From: UBA961 sp049426725
GTDB taxonomy: Bacteria; Bacteroidota; Ignavibacteria; Kapaibacteriales; UBA961
Assembly: GCA_049426725.1 (NCBI GenBank)
Contig: JBMSYN010000012.1
Location: 13,686 to 77,685 of the forward strand
Length of the DNA: 64,000 nucleotides
Direction: 5' to 3'
The stretch's first letter is position 1, and every line of letters begins with the position of its first letter. Positions 45,000 through 54,947 of the stretch are shown here, piece by piece. The translations under genes and the position numbers were made by a program. The notes beneath the pieces were generated by a model. The model saw nothing but the letters and a program-made list of their open reading frames with translations. It had not been told where the DNA came from and did not search any database.

Positions 45000-47900
45000 A
45001 TAGTAAAATGGATTTCTTTGCAAGCATTATGTGATTTTCAATTGCCTTTCTTATCTCAGGCATTTCTTCTAACTTCCATGAGTATTCCCTAATCCAATCT
45101 GCTTGTACCCGATCCTTGATCATATTCGTAAAAAGCAATCGAGTAATGATGGTTTTCTGTTCGGGGTAGAGCAGGTGAAGAATATATGCATAATACTTCA
45201 TCTGAATTTCATATCGTTTTGATAGGATGTCAACCTCGTGTTCATTTGAACATGCATTGGTCTTCCAATCCCATATCTCAGCAGTTCCATCCTCTTTTTC
45301 GATTAAGACATCATAGATAACGACAAAGAAATCTTCATTCACAGGAATAGAAAGTGAATACTCGGTTTTAGCACCAGGTAAGTGAGCAATGTTCTCTTGA
45401 ATCAATTCTGTTTGATGAATATTTCTGAAAAGCGTATTCAATGTAATCATCACATGATTCTTATCTTTTGAATTCATCATGATTGCATTCACTTCTGCAT
45501 CAATCATTGATTCAAGAATATCAGAGTTGATTTCACCATCAGAGTTTATCCATGTATTGATATGTTGCAAGATTCGATGTACCAAAACACCATATTGTGC
45601 AGCATTGATATCCTGATGAGTTTCATCATTCATGAAGCCGGCATGATGCTCAGATTTAACATCAGGAAAACCAAATACATACTTTTTTCTGAATTCAGAT
45701 TGATCTGTTTCAAGCATCATGAATTGTGAAGTTGAATACCATTCATCTTTATATTCCTGCTTTGTTTGTTCAAACAATTGAAGGACATTCTCCTGTTTCG
45801 TTTCTCCATCAGATTGATTCAATTGTATCTCTATTGTCGAGGATTGTCTTGAAACCGGAATCTTCACATTGATTTCTCTACGATTTTCCTGCTCTGAGTC
45901 AAGAATCTGTATCTCTGTTTCAAACAAAGACGAAGTCAAGGATTGACTCACTATTTGATATGCACCCGAGTGTGTTGCAATCAATTGCATCATGCTTTTC
46001 TCAGCAAAATCTTTTCCTTCTTTATGTGATGTAGAAATGAAAAGATGATCTTTTGCTCTTGTCAATGCAACATAGAGAAGACGTTTTTTTTCTGCAAGTG
46101 CTCTTGCCTTTCTCTCCATAGACACAGCCATTGAAAGGAGGGATGGTTCTATGTCATGCGCACCGGATACACGATATTCCTTGATGATTGGCAAACCTAT
46201 TCCGAATTGGTCTGATTCATACAGTGCAGGAGCTGTGCTTCGTTCTTTTGCATTTGTATCGTACAAGAACACAATCGGAAATTCCAATCCTTTTGATGCA
46301 TGGATTGTCATTAAATTGACTGCATTCTCGGTATTGACAATTGGTGCTTCAGATTCATCATCGAATTCGGCTGCAAGATGTAATTCTTGTACAAATGCAT
46401 GAATATGCCGAAATCCTCTTTGTTCAAATTCTCTAGCTATGGCAATCATCTTATCTGCATTTGCCAACCATTGGGCGCCATCTTCCATTGTCTTCACAAT
46501 ATTACGCCAATGTGATGCTTCAAGCATTGTATGAATGAGAATTGGCAATGACATTGTTTGTGCTTTATGTAATAAAGCTAAGAGTATCGTTCTCGCTTGT
46601 AGAACTTGTTCTGGCACATTTGATTTGGATTCAACAAATAGATTGATTCCTTCCCACAAGCTTTTTTGAGTATATGCAGACTTTATTGCATACAAATCAT
46701 CATCTTCCACGCTAAAAAATGGTGACAAAAGAATTCCGGCAAGTGCTACATCATCATTGCTATTACTTAAAAATGTTAAATAATTCCTGATGTCAACAAT
46801 TGCTGGTGATGTATAAAAGCCCTTATTTCCCGTTGTAAAGTATGGTATGCCCTCTGCTCTCAATGCCGCCATGAGAAGATTCACCATGGTTCTTCTTTCA
46901 TAAAGGATTGTGCAGTCTGAATATGTAACATCTCTCAGATAATCTTGTTTATCTCCTTGTTCAACTTTTTTTGTATCCCAGACTTTTTTGCTTTTGTTCA
47001 CCACCATGTCTTTTATCGCAGAAGCAATCAAGCCTGCTTCATCGATCATTGCTTGTGATTCATCATCCTCGTTTTGTGTATGAATGAGAAATGTCACACT
47101 ACCTATTTCTTGCGATTCCAATAGTTCATGTGTTACATTTCTCCCACCAATCATTTCTTCATATCCCACTTCATAGCCATTGTCTGATCCTCTCATCAAT
47201 GTTGAGAACAAATCATTAATGAAACCTATGATTCCGGGCAATAATCGGAAAGATGTTGAGAGTGATAATTTTCCTGTGCTTTCTTCCTCACTCATGTGCT
47301 TGGATTGGTGAATCGTTCCATTGAGTTGATTCGCTTTTTGTATGTCTTTCGATGCCTGACCAAAAACTCGAACATCTGCGGATCTGAATCCATAAATACT
47401 TTGCTTGGGATCACCCACGATATAGAGATTCACATCTGATTGACTTGATTCACCTTTCAATGATCGCACTATTCGTGATGCCAATTCATATTGCATTGCA
47501 TTTGTATCTTGAAACTCATCAATCATCAGAAATCTGATACGCGATCTGATTTTAGGACCTGCATCAGGATGATCCAATAATTCCATTGCAATGGATTGAA
47601 CATCACTGAATTCCAATGTGCCTTCATTTCTTTTCTGTGTTTCAAAAAGAGAACATGCATATATGGCGATATCGAGTATTAATCGTGAAAACTGCAAAGC
47701 TTCCTTTTCAGCGGAAAGTGAGTCTCCCGATAATTTCTTTCCGATGTCAGAAACAATACATATTCCCTGGCATTGTGTTCTGGTTATATCTATCAAAGAA
47801 TAGAATGAAGATATCCAGTCATCAAGTGGAATATCGGAGAACTTATGATAATTCGCTGTTGGTACTTTTTTTTGCGTCACATAACTTGAAACGATCGTCT

Positions 47901-48723
47901 TGCATAACGCATCGAATGATTGGAGATATTGAAACACTTCTTCATGTAACGGACCCAAAAGCACTTTCTCACATTGCAATTGTAATGTTTTCCAAGCATC
48001 CACATGTTGTTTGCCAATATAACTTGCATCTGTAAACCCGGGTAATCTATGCACTGCATCAAAGATGAGAATCATTTTTGAATGTAATTCATTTCTTATG
48101 GCATCCCAAGCATGTGCAATGATTGTTTCTTCATTCTGATTATGAATCTTATGCAATACCTGCAAAGCCATTGACCCCTTTTTTAGAAGATGATCGAGTG
48201 CATTAGTGATTGTAGAGTGATGGTGTTTATGAAAGAGGTTGTGTACCTTTTCATGTTCCGGATTTTCTGAACTGAGGAAGTAGATCAATGCCTCTTCTAT
48301 GCATTGCATTCGCATCGCAACTGCTTTGCTGGTAGGCAGAGGTGTGATTGTATGAGGAACACCTGCTTCGATGGGGTATTCACGCACGATTTGATTACAA
48401 AAAGAATCAATTGTCGAAATTCTTGCCGAGCTAAGATGTTGTCGTATTCTCGACCACATTTCAACATCAAGCATACGCTCTTGATTGATTGCATCTTGCA
48501 ATTTTTCTTCCACTGCATCCATCACTCTTTTCATCATTTCTGCTGCAGCTTTGCGTGTGAATGTGATTGCAATGATGGATGATAAATCAATCCCCGGATA
48601 TTGCTCCAAGATATGGATGAATCTCTGTACCAATACTCGTGTTTTTCCGCTTCCTGCCCCTGCGGAAACAGAGATGTGTCGGTCAATTGCCCTACCTAAT
48701 TGTTGTTCTCTCGTTTCTTTCAT
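44998..48723 (-). CDS. AddA/RecB-like UvrD-type helicase-nuclease
   Basis: 1241 residues, superfamily 1A helicase fused to a RecB-type nuclease. Seen: Walker A GAGSGKT (22-28), motif II DEFQDTNAMQ, motif III GDPKQSIYGFRSADV, LMTIHASKGLEFPIVFL (motif V) and LLYVALTRAKDHLFI (motif VI). A C-terminal PD-(D/E)xK nuclease has EIWDWKTNA. By family it processes double-strand DNA ends for recombination, normally with an AddB or RecC partner. No partner gene is next to it; the upstream gene is an FKBP lipoprotein ending in its own terminator. Start ATG at 48723. Confidence 0.93.
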   Translation of the reverse strand: MKETREQQLGRAIDRHISVSAGAGSGKTRVLVQRFIHILEQYPGIDLSSIIAITFTRKAAAEMMKRVMDAVEEKLQDAINQERMLDVEMWSRIRQHLSSARISTIDSFCNQIVREYPIEAGVPHTITPLPTSKAVAMRMQCIEEALIYFLSSENPEHEKVHNLFHKHHHSTITNALDHLLKKGSMALQVLHKIHNQNEETIIAHAWDAIRNELHSKMILIFDAVHRLPGFTDASYIGKQHVDAWKTLQLQCEKVLLGPLHEEVFQYLQSFDALCKTIVSSYVTQKKVPTANYHKFSDIPLDDWISSFYSLIDITRTQCQGICIVSDIGKKLSGDSLSAEKEALQFSRLILDIAIYACSLFETQKRNEGTLEFSDVQSIAMELLDHPDAGPKIRSRIRFLMIDEFQDTNAMQYELASRIVRSLKGESSQSDVNLYIVGDPKQSIYGFRSADVRVFGQASKDIQKANQLNGTIHQSKHMSEEESTGKLSLSTSFRLLPGIIGFINDLFSTLMRGSDNGYEVGYEEMIGGRNVTHELLESQEIGSVTFLIHTQNEDDESQAMIDEAGLIASAIKDMVVNKSKKVWDTKKVEQGDKQDYLRDVTYSDCTILYERRTMVNLLMAALRAEGIPYFTTGNKGFYTSPAIVDIRNYLTFLSNSNDDVALAGILLSPFFSVEDDDLYAIKSAYTQKSLWEGINLFVESKSNVPEQVLQARTILLALLHKAQTMSLPILIHTMLEASHWRNIVKTMEDGAQWLANADKMIAIAREFEQRGFRHIHAFVQELHLAAEFDDESEAPIVNTENAVNLMTIHASKGLEFPIVFLYDTNAKERSTAPALYESDQFGIGLPIIKEYRVSGAHDIEPSLLSMAVSMERKARALAEKKRLLYVALTRAKDHLFISTSHKEGKDFAEKSMMQLIATHSGAYQIVSQSLTSSLFETEIQILDSEQENRREINVKIPVSRQSSTIEIQLNQSDGETKQENVLQLFEQTKQEYKDEWYSTSQFMMLETDQSEFRKKYVFGFPDVKSEHHAGFMNDETHQDINAAQYGVLVHRILQHINTWINSDGEINSDILESMIDAEVNAIMMNSKDKNHVMITLNTLFRNIHQTELIQENIAHLPGAKTEYSLSIPVNEDFFVVIYDVLIEKEDGTAEIWDWKTNACSNEHEVDILSKRYEIQMKYYAYILHLLYPEQKTIITRLLFTNMIKDRVQADWIREYSWKLEEMPEIRKAIENHIMLAKKSILL

Positions 48724-48737
48724 GGTTTTTAAACAGA

Positions 48738-48774
48738 GAAAAAAAGCCCGACAGTGTATTCACGGTCGGGCTTT
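48738..48774 (-). terminator. Rho-independent terminator of the FKBP gene
   Basis: Read on the minus strand, a 10-bp stem (AAAGCCCGAC with GTCGGGCTTT) and a 12-base loop are followed by a T-run. It lies 20 bp after the FKBP stop and 15 bp before the start of the helicase-nuclease gene. Confidence 0.88.
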
Positions 48775-48793
48775 GAATATTCAAAACGTGAAT

Positions 48794-49504
48794 TTATTTC
48801 ACGATTTCAAGCAATTCCACTTCGAATACCAATGTTTCATTTGGTCCGATTGCATTCCCTGCACCTCGCTCACCATAAGCAAGTTCAGATGGAATATAGA
48901 ATTTATACTTTGCACCTTTGTTCATAAGCTGAACACCTTCTGTCCAACCTTTGATAACTCCATTGAGAGGAAATTCAACCGGCTCACCACGATCAACTGA
49001 TGAATCGAATGTTGTGCCATCGATGAGTTTTCCGGTATAATGAACTTTTACAGTTGAAGAAGCAGTTGGCTTTGGACCTGTTCCTTCGCTGATCACTGAA
49101 TATTGCAAACCACTAGCGGTTGTTTTTACACCTGGTTTGTTCTTATTGTCAGCAAGAAATTTTTCGCCTTTTGTTTTATTCTCGCCGCCTTTTTTGGCAG
49201 CTTCTTCTTGTGCTTTTGTCATCATTTCTTGTTGGAATTGAGTCAAAACATCACCCATTTCCTTCTCTGTCAATTGAGTTTTTGCACCTGTATATGCATC
49301 AAGCAAACCCTTTATCAAAACATCTGTGGAGATTTCTACTTTTTGGTCTTTCAAGTTTTTACCGATGCTCACACCGATACTATAACTTGCTTTGTCTTTT
49401 TGGGTTTTGAGTTCCATTGATGCTCCTTTATCGGAAGATTGTGAACATGCTTGTACGGAAAATAGTCCGATGCATGCCATTGCAATGATTGCTGAACGGA
49501 TCAT
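48794..49504 (-). CDS. FKBP-type peptidyl-prolyl isomerase lipoprotein (FkpA/Mip-like)
   Basis: 236 residues. The lipobox VQAC gives lipidated Cys20. Residues about 35-110 are the helical FKBP_N dimerisation domain (ASYSIGVSIGKNLKDQ). Residues about 128-236 are the FKBP catalytic domain with VHYTGKLIDGTTFDSS, FPLNGVIKGWTEGV, YIPSELAYGERGAG and LVFEVELLEI, which carry the active-site aromatic and Asp residues. By family it assists folding of periplasmic or outer-membrane proteins. It is a single-gene transcript, given the terminator downstream. Confidence 0.95.
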   Translation of the reverse strand: MIRSAIIAMACIGLFSVQACSQSSDKGASMELKTQKDKASYSIGVSIGKNLKDQKVEISTDVLIKGLLDAYTGAKTQLTEKEMGDVLTQFQQEMMTKAQEEAAKKGGENKTKGEKFLADNKNKPGVKTTASGLQYSVISEGTGPKPTASSTVKVHYTGKLIDGTTFDSSVDRGEPVEFPLNGVIKGWTEGVQLMNKGAKYKFYIPSELAYGERGAGNAIGPNETLVFEVELLEIVK

Positions 49505-49578
49505 GTATTATCCTTGATGAATAGAATTAATGAAATAAGTGGCACAAAGATAATGATTTATGCTCAAACCCTTGCTTA

Positions 49579-50292
49579 TCACTTTGATAATGCGATGGAT
49601 TCCCAATCAGTAAACGGGGATAAAAACAATGTTTCGCCATGTGTGGAGTATCCGGGAATTGGAGTCATGAGGGCTCTGCCTTTTTTTCGCAATTCTAAAA
49701 ACATCTTGAAATCATTTGGACAATGCCCTTTGTTCGTCCATTTTCTGAGAATCTTGATATCTTGTTTCAATGTTTTCACTTTACATGCAAAAGTCATTGT
49801 TGTGCTATTGGTAATCTTCCAATGAGAAGATCCGATGCAATAGATTTTGGTACTTTCACCACCATCTGCATCTACAAATGGATTTCCACCAATAGCCGGA
49901 GACCTATATTTATCGGGATGATCATAGAGACTGCAATATGCACTTCCAAATTGGAGGACTTCTCGCATCAATGTCGGTGATCCCGGACGATGGAGATAAT
50001 CATTTTCGAGATGATAGACGATATCATCATCGTGAAAGGTTAATGCTATATCCAATCCCAAATTGAATGTCCCCGCTCCATGTCCCACAGAAACTCTTTG
50101 AATATTTTCCGGTTTCACATACTTGCAAATCATTGCATAGGTTTCTTCGCTTACATTATCTGCAATGACATGAAAGACTGCATCATGAAATACAGAGACT
50201 GCATTGCGCAGACAATTTTCATTGTTGATATAAGCAGGTTTCACTTTGGAATATCCTGCATCTGAAATGCGATAGATGATATGAAGGTTCAT
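49579..50292 (-). CDS. GT-A type glycosyltransferase-like protein
   Basis: 237 residues from the ATG at 50292; a GTG at 50295 is the alternative. The ATG shares a base with the upstream stop (TGATG), so translation is coupled. The fold pattern suggests a GT-A transferase: N-terminal strand LHIIYRISD, an alpha/beta part with VFHVIADNVSEE, a DxD-like acidic motif (YHLENDYLH) and a later TPIPGYSTHGET that may bind the acceptor. It is shorter than most GT2 enzymes. There is no signal or membrane segment. Substrate is unknown. Confidence 0.6.
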   Translation of the reverse strand: MNLHIIYRISDAGYSKVKPAYINNENCLRNAVSVFHDAVFHVIADNVSEETYAMICKYVKPENIQRVSVGHGAGTFNLGLDIALTFHDDDIVYHLENDYLHRPGSPTLMREVLQFGSAYCSLYDHPDKYRSPAIGGNPFVDADGGESTKIYCIGSSHWKITNSTTMTFACKVKTLKQDIKILRKWTNKGHCPNDFKMFLELRKKGRALMTPIPGYSTHGETLFLSPFTDWESIALSK

Positions 50293-51410
50293 CACATCTT
50301 ATGATCCTTTCCACCGAATCGCCAGGAAAAACCAAGATTGATCACATAATCTGCAAATGCGGCATCACCATTGGTAAATACACCATTCACTCTTGTCTTT
50401 TCCAAGTCATCATAACTTTGCACTCGATTACGATAAACCGCAAGTGGAAGACTTGCAAATACAGACATTCCATCAAATGCATAAGAAATACCGGGCTCAA
50501 CGGCAACAGAGTAACCAGGTCTTCTAAATCCTCTGCTACCACCAAAAGCATCATGCGATGGAACGCCTTCAATGCGACCTCCAAAATACCCGCTCAATCC
50601 TGATTCTGAATTGTAAAATGCTCCAATTCGAGCACCATATTGATCAGGTACAGAAAAATCAATGGTATTTCCAAAAGCATCTTTTCTGAGTGTTGGAATG
50701 CCATTTGTTTCACGAGGATTGAATAAATAAAATGCATTGGTGGCAATTGCAATCTGATGGCTAATAGGATGATATCCTTGCAAGTCAATGGATATTCCCG
50801 TTCCGCCATCACCTAATTGAATGGATTGATCAACAAATTGCAGCATGTTCGTATCGCGATTCGGACCTTGATTATAAAACAAATCTTTACAATCGTATTG
50901 TCCGCTTGCTAGCTTTACTCCTACTCCAATCGCATAATTGAAATCATGTTCAAATGGTTCGAATAACCAATATCCAATACCAAAGCGAATATCGGACAAT
51001 CCTGAAGAACCGGTGGAATGTCTTTGACCTAATCCACTCGGAGGATTTCCCCCATGTTCATACATTGATGAACGATTATGATGCATATAAGGCAAAGTAG
51101 CCGTGGCGTAAAGTTGATCGGTAATCCCATAACTCAATGTGAGATCCAAAAAGCTCGACCAATTCCAAACCTCTGTACCATTAGCAACTCTCTGGGGCTC
51201 TTCATGATCACCACGGAAATGTCTGAATGATTCGAAATATCGAAAGCCTGTCACGAAATTCCATTCTCCGGGAGAAAGATTAATCCCCATTCCCATTGTA
51301 TTCGATCCACCACAAGAACTCATTCCTCTTGTGGCTACACAACCTTGAGAATTCATGTCCATGCTCATGGACAACACAAGTACAAAGCATAGTGCGATAT
51401 ATGTTTTCAT
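50292..51410 (-). CDS. Outer-membrane transporter-like beta-barrel protein
   Basis: About 372 residues from the ATG at 51410, which starts a signal peptide (MKTYIALCFVLVLSMSMDMNSQ); the longer reading to 51461 is unlikely. The body is rich in amphipathic strands (SFLDLTLSYGITDQLYATATLPY, LSDIRFGIGYWLFEP, GISYAFDGMSVFASLPLAVYR) and ends with INLGFSWRFGG. The pattern resembles the phenol-degradation MetA-like and related outer-membrane transporter families. After the signal there is a Cys- and Met-rich stretch (GCVATRGMSSCGGSNTMGMG), which could bind a metal. It lies 13 bp after the BNR protein gene, so probably in one transcript. Confidence 0.65.
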   Translation of the reverse strand: MKTYIALCFVLVLSMSMDMNSQGCVATRGMSSCGGSNTMGMGINLSPGEWNFVTGFRYFESFRHFRGDHEEPQRVANGTEVWNWSSFLDLTLSYGITDQLYATATLPYMHHNRSSMYEHGGNPPSGLGQRHSTGSSGLSDIRFGIGYWLFEPFEHDFNYAIGVGVKLASGQYDCKDLFYNQGPNRDTNMLQFVDQSIQLGDGGTGISIDLQGYHPISHQIAIATNAFYLFNPRETNGIPTLRKDAFGNTIDFSVPDQYGARIGAFYNSESGLSGYFGGRIEGVPSHDAFGGSRGFRRPGYSVAVEPGISYAFDGMSVFASLPLAVYRNRVQSYDDLEKTRVNGVFTNGDAAFADYVINLGFSWRFGGKDHKM

Positions 51411-51423
51411 GGTATATATGAAG

Positions 51424-54400
51424 TTATTGTATGACAATACTGCAACGGAACAATGCTCCATTGCTATGCTTTAACCGAATGTGATACATCCCGGTTCCCA
51501 ATCCTGAACAGTCAATAGTGATATCTTCCATTCCAAATGGGATTGTAAAATTACGAACTATTTTGCCACTAACATCAACTATATCAATGGATTGCATGTT
51601 TTCACCACTGATTGGAATAGTCACTATTCCAGATGTGGGATTAGGAAATACCGCAAGTGCTTGTATATCTTCTTTGACTGAACTTGGCTCTTGAGGTATG
51701 CATCCCTGTCCATAAAATTCGGCAACAGTGGTCCAGGGATTTCCATTTATTTCTTTCAATGATCTGAATTTCACATATCGTGCCGTAATGCCTCCTGTAT
51801 CCAATAATAGCCATTGTATTGCACTGTTATTGTCAAATATTGCCGGATATGCCTTACCCCAATTCATGGTATCATTGGTAAAATAGAATTCTGCTTCTTT
51901 AACGCGACCATTAACTCCACCATCTCCTCTTCCTTGATAGGCAAACTTGAAGAGCTTGTAAGCAAACCCAAAATCAATTTGCATTTCATGCGGAATAGTA
52001 TCATTACCAGTGCTCCATCTAGTATGCCAAATGGTATTTGGATCACCATCAATTGCCATGCTTGCAAGACCCGGGTAATTTACTTCTTGACTATTGAATT
52101 TCATGATGCTCCAATCACCTTTGGGTAGCAAACCTGGATTGTCGCATGTTTCAATCGATGGACATGGTCTAACAGTCACAGGAACAATCGATGATGTATA
52201 TGTTTTTCCTTCCTGTTCCAATATGAGCGATACGCTATATGTTCCTTTTGCACCATATACCACTTGTGGATTCATGGCATTCTTATCGCTAATCCATAAC
52301 GGCTCTGGCTCAATCTTCCACGTGCGTTTTGCATTGCGATTGATGAACAAAGAATGATCTGTCATAGACACCGTGTCTTCACCACATGATACCACTTGTG
52401 GTCCCACCCATGCTTTTGCAATCGGAGTAAAACTTGTGTCAATCAATGGAGATTCCCATACGCTGCCATTTCCTGCAACACGAATTTTTCCATCTCTGAA
52501 AAATGGCATCGCAAGATTTACGCTCATGCCTGCAGGATATCCTTCATTGAACAATGCCCAATCAGTCATTTCAGCAGTGCGATAATATGCTTTGCCTGAC
52601 TTTGCATTTTTTGCATTCGTGAAAAGATAGACTATGTCTTTTCCGTTTTTGTCCGGCTGCACAACAGTGCATTTTAAATATTCGGATACAGTTCCGGAAA
52701 AATCATTCCATGTTTCACCTGCATCAGTGGTACGAAATACTTTACCAAGATCCGCACTCCATGTGCCATTTGAGAAAGTTGCATAAACCACATTTCCATT
52801 TGTTGGCGATACCGAAATATGCGTTCTTCCTTTCCAAGCATTGGTTCCATTTGGCGCGCTATACAATGATGTGATTGCAGTCCATGTTTTTCCAAGATCT
52901 TTGCTACGATACATTCCTTCATTCACTATATCCGCATAGATGATTGGATCTTTTTCAGCATAACTAATCTGCATGAAGCGCACTGCATTGTCGAATGCAT
53001 GCATCAAATCCCATGTTTCTCCTGCATCTTTTGACATCCAGAATCCTTTGCCTTCGCCAACAAACAGCATCGTGCTATATTCAGGATGATGCAAAAGATT
53101 TCCTCTTCTTCCGCCATATTCTTCCATGTTGGGAAACTTACTATAGATGAATCTCCCTTCCGGTTTTCCGATTGCTGTTTTGGGTAAAATCCAACCATTG
53201 CCCAAATCATTGAAAGCCACATGTCGTTGTTTATGATGTAGAACCCAACCCGTTGGTGATTCAGCGCCGCCCATACGCAATGCTTTTGGTTGATATCTAT
53301 CCGAAATGGCGGTATTTCCATTATGATAGCGGCCTCCAATCACAATATCTTCTGTCCAACCTTGATCGAATCCCCAGAAATCTGATCCAACAATTCCATT
53401 ATTTCTTGCGAATGCATTATTAGGATTTGAAAATGCATCTGTTGAAAGTGTAAAACCACCATCTGTTGAAATCCAGAAATCTCCATTGGACATGAGTTTC
53501 ATATCTTGTTGATCAGGATGCACCGGAATATTCCCACCATAACCACCAATAAGCGTAAAGGTGGAACCACCATTAGTTGATTTATACAATGATGCAGTTC
53601 CGGTGAATATCATATTTGAATCTTTGGGTGAAATCTCCAAGACCAAATCAAAATATCCTTGCCAATTATTCATTGGAAACTCTGTTGTTTTTCCTTTTCT
53701 GACCGTTGTCCATTGTGGGTTTGCTCCACCAACTCTTCCTTTCAGTAAATGAGGTATATCATCTTTGCTCAACAATACAGCATATATCATGCTTGTATTC
53801 GCCGGCGTCATCGCAAGAAGTCCACCGGATGATTCAACGATGTCTGATGGAAATGCTGAATGAACTGAAAATGTTTTTCCTCCATCCGTGCTTTGCACCA
53901 ATCTGAAATTTCCATTTTCTTTCACAAGTGCATAGACATTTTTTGAATTTCCGGGTGTGAATTCTATATCATAAGCAGGTGCATTCCATACTTTCACCCA
54001 AGTTGATCCTTCATTCTCTGAACGATAAACACCTTCAGGTGCTGCTCCAATCAGCACATTTGGATTAGATGGATCAATCTTCAATCTATCAGCACCAAAA
54101 CGCTCAGTAAGCATTGCTTTCCATGTTATGCCACCATCAGTGGATTTGTGGATTTGTCTTCCACCACTCACATAAACGATTGAGGGATTTGTGGGGTGAA
54201 TCGCCACTGCCGTAATGCCACCACCGAAATAATAGTCTCTTCCACATTGTATCCAATTCAAACCTTTGTCTGTGGTCTTATTCACAAATCCTGTTTCTGT
54301 ACCCGCAAAGAGAATGGAAGGATTAGATTCCGACACATCAAATGCATAGATATTCACTTGCCATGGACATGACTTTGGTTCGGTTGATGAGCCGGACTCA

Positions 54401-54813
54401 TTGAGCCAAAATGTTTCTTTCGGACCCCAAAAACTCCAATTGCCTTTTCCAGCAAGAGATTGTTCCTGCTTGAATGCTTGAACATCTTGACTTTGAGTTG
54501 AAAGCTGAACAAATCCATGTTCATCTTTATAATCAGCAACTGCATGTAACCATTGCTTTGCATATCGAATGATTGCACTATGAGCATCAGGATTCTGCCT
54601 CATATAAGCACGCAAACCATTCTGCACTTTTTCAGCATTTGCTGGATAAACATACAGTTCTTTCGCCCAGTCGGGATATAATGAATCATAGCTTGGTTTA
54701 TGACTCTTAATGATACCCGGAATCTGGTCATCATACGGGGTAAACTGTTGTATATGCTGCGCAATCAGCGACGAGCTACAGAGTAGCACCAATAATAGTA
54801 GTATAATGTTCAT
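51424..54813 (-). CDS. T9SS-secreted sortilin/BNR-repeat protein with discoidin-like domain
   Basis: About 1129 residues from the ATG at 54813, which starts a signal peptide (MNIILLLLVLLCSSSLIAQ). Residues about 130-800 form a beta-propeller of VPS10/sortilin-type BNR repeats (STDGGITWKAM, KSTNGGSTFTL, RTTDAGETWNDF, each with the S.D.G.TW Asp-box). About 905-1035 is an F5/8 type C-like (discoidin) domain (NYPGLASMAIDGDPNTIWHT, ARYVKFRS). The last about 80 residues are a T9SS type A domain (FPNPTSGIVTIPIS, GTGMYHIRLKH). Bacteroidota propellers of this type include glycan-binding and sialidase-like proteins; no sialidase Arg triad can be assigned. Confidence 0.87.
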   Translation of the reverse strand: MNIILLLLVLLCSSSLIAQHIQQFTPYDDQIPGIIKSHKPSYDSLYPDWAKELYVYPANAEKVQNGLRAYMRQNPDAHSAIIRYAKQWLHAVADYKDEHGFVQLSTQSQDVQAFKQEQSLAGKGNWSFWGPKETFWLNESGSSTEPKSCPWQVNIYAFDVSESNPSILFAGTETGFVNKTTDKGLNWIQCGRDYYFGGGITAVAIHPTNPSIVYVSGGRQIHKSTDGGITWKAMLTERFGADRLKIDPSNPNVLIGAAPEGVYRSENEGSTWVKVWNAPAYDIEFTPGNSKNVYALVKENGNFRLVQSTDGGKTFSVHSAFPSDIVESSGGLLAMTPANTSMIYAVLLSKDDIPHLLKGRVGGANPQWTTVRKGKTTEFPMNNWQGYFDLVLEISPKDSNMIFTGTASLYKSTNGGSTFTLIGGYGGNIPVHPDQQDMKLMSNGDFWISTDGGFTLSTDAFSNPNNAFARNNGIVGSDFWGFDQGWTEDIVIGGRYHNGNTAISDRYQPKALRMGGAESPTGWVLHHKQRHVAFNDLGNGWILPKTAIGKPEGRFIYSKFPNMEEYGGRRGNLLHHPEYSTMLFVGEGKGFWMSKDAGETWDLMHAFDNAVRFMQISYAEKDPIIYADIVNEGMYRSKDLGKTWTAITSLYSAPNGTNAWKGRTHISVSPTNGNVVYATFSNGTWSADLGKVFRTTDAGETWNDFSGTVSEYLKCTVVQPDKNGKDIVYLFTNAKNAKSGKAYYRTAEMTDWALFNEGYPAGMSVNLAMPFFRDGKIRVAGNGSVWESPLIDTSFTPIAKAWVGPQVVSCGEDTVSMTDHSLFINRNAKRTWKIEPEPLWISDKNAMNPQVVYGAKGTYSVSLILEQEGKTYTSSIVPVTVRPCPSIETCDNPGLLPKGDWSIMKFNSQEVNYPGLASMAIDGDPNTIWHTRWSTGNDTIPHEMQIDFGFAYKLFKFAYQGRGDGGVNGRVKEAEFYFTNDTMNWGKAYPAIFDNNSAIQWLLLDTGGITARYVKFRSLKEINGNPWTTVAEFYGQGCIPQEPSSVKEDIQALAVFPNPTSGIVTIPISGENMQSIDIVDVSGKIVRNFTIPFGMEDITIDCSGLGTGMYHIRLKHSNGALFRCSIVIQ

Positions 54814-54947
54814 TGAAGTCCAAGAATTATGAAAATCAGGGCACAAATTACGCATCGTAAAGGTTGAATTCAATCATTGAATCCAGTTTTTATACAAATC
54901 ATTGATTTTTTGTAGATTACATTCATTCACAATATCGGATTACATAT

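Noticed and set aside
47616..48035. A 139-codon plus-strand frame and others inside the helicase-nuclease gene.
   Set aside because: They lie antisense to conserved helicase sequence and show no protein-like features.
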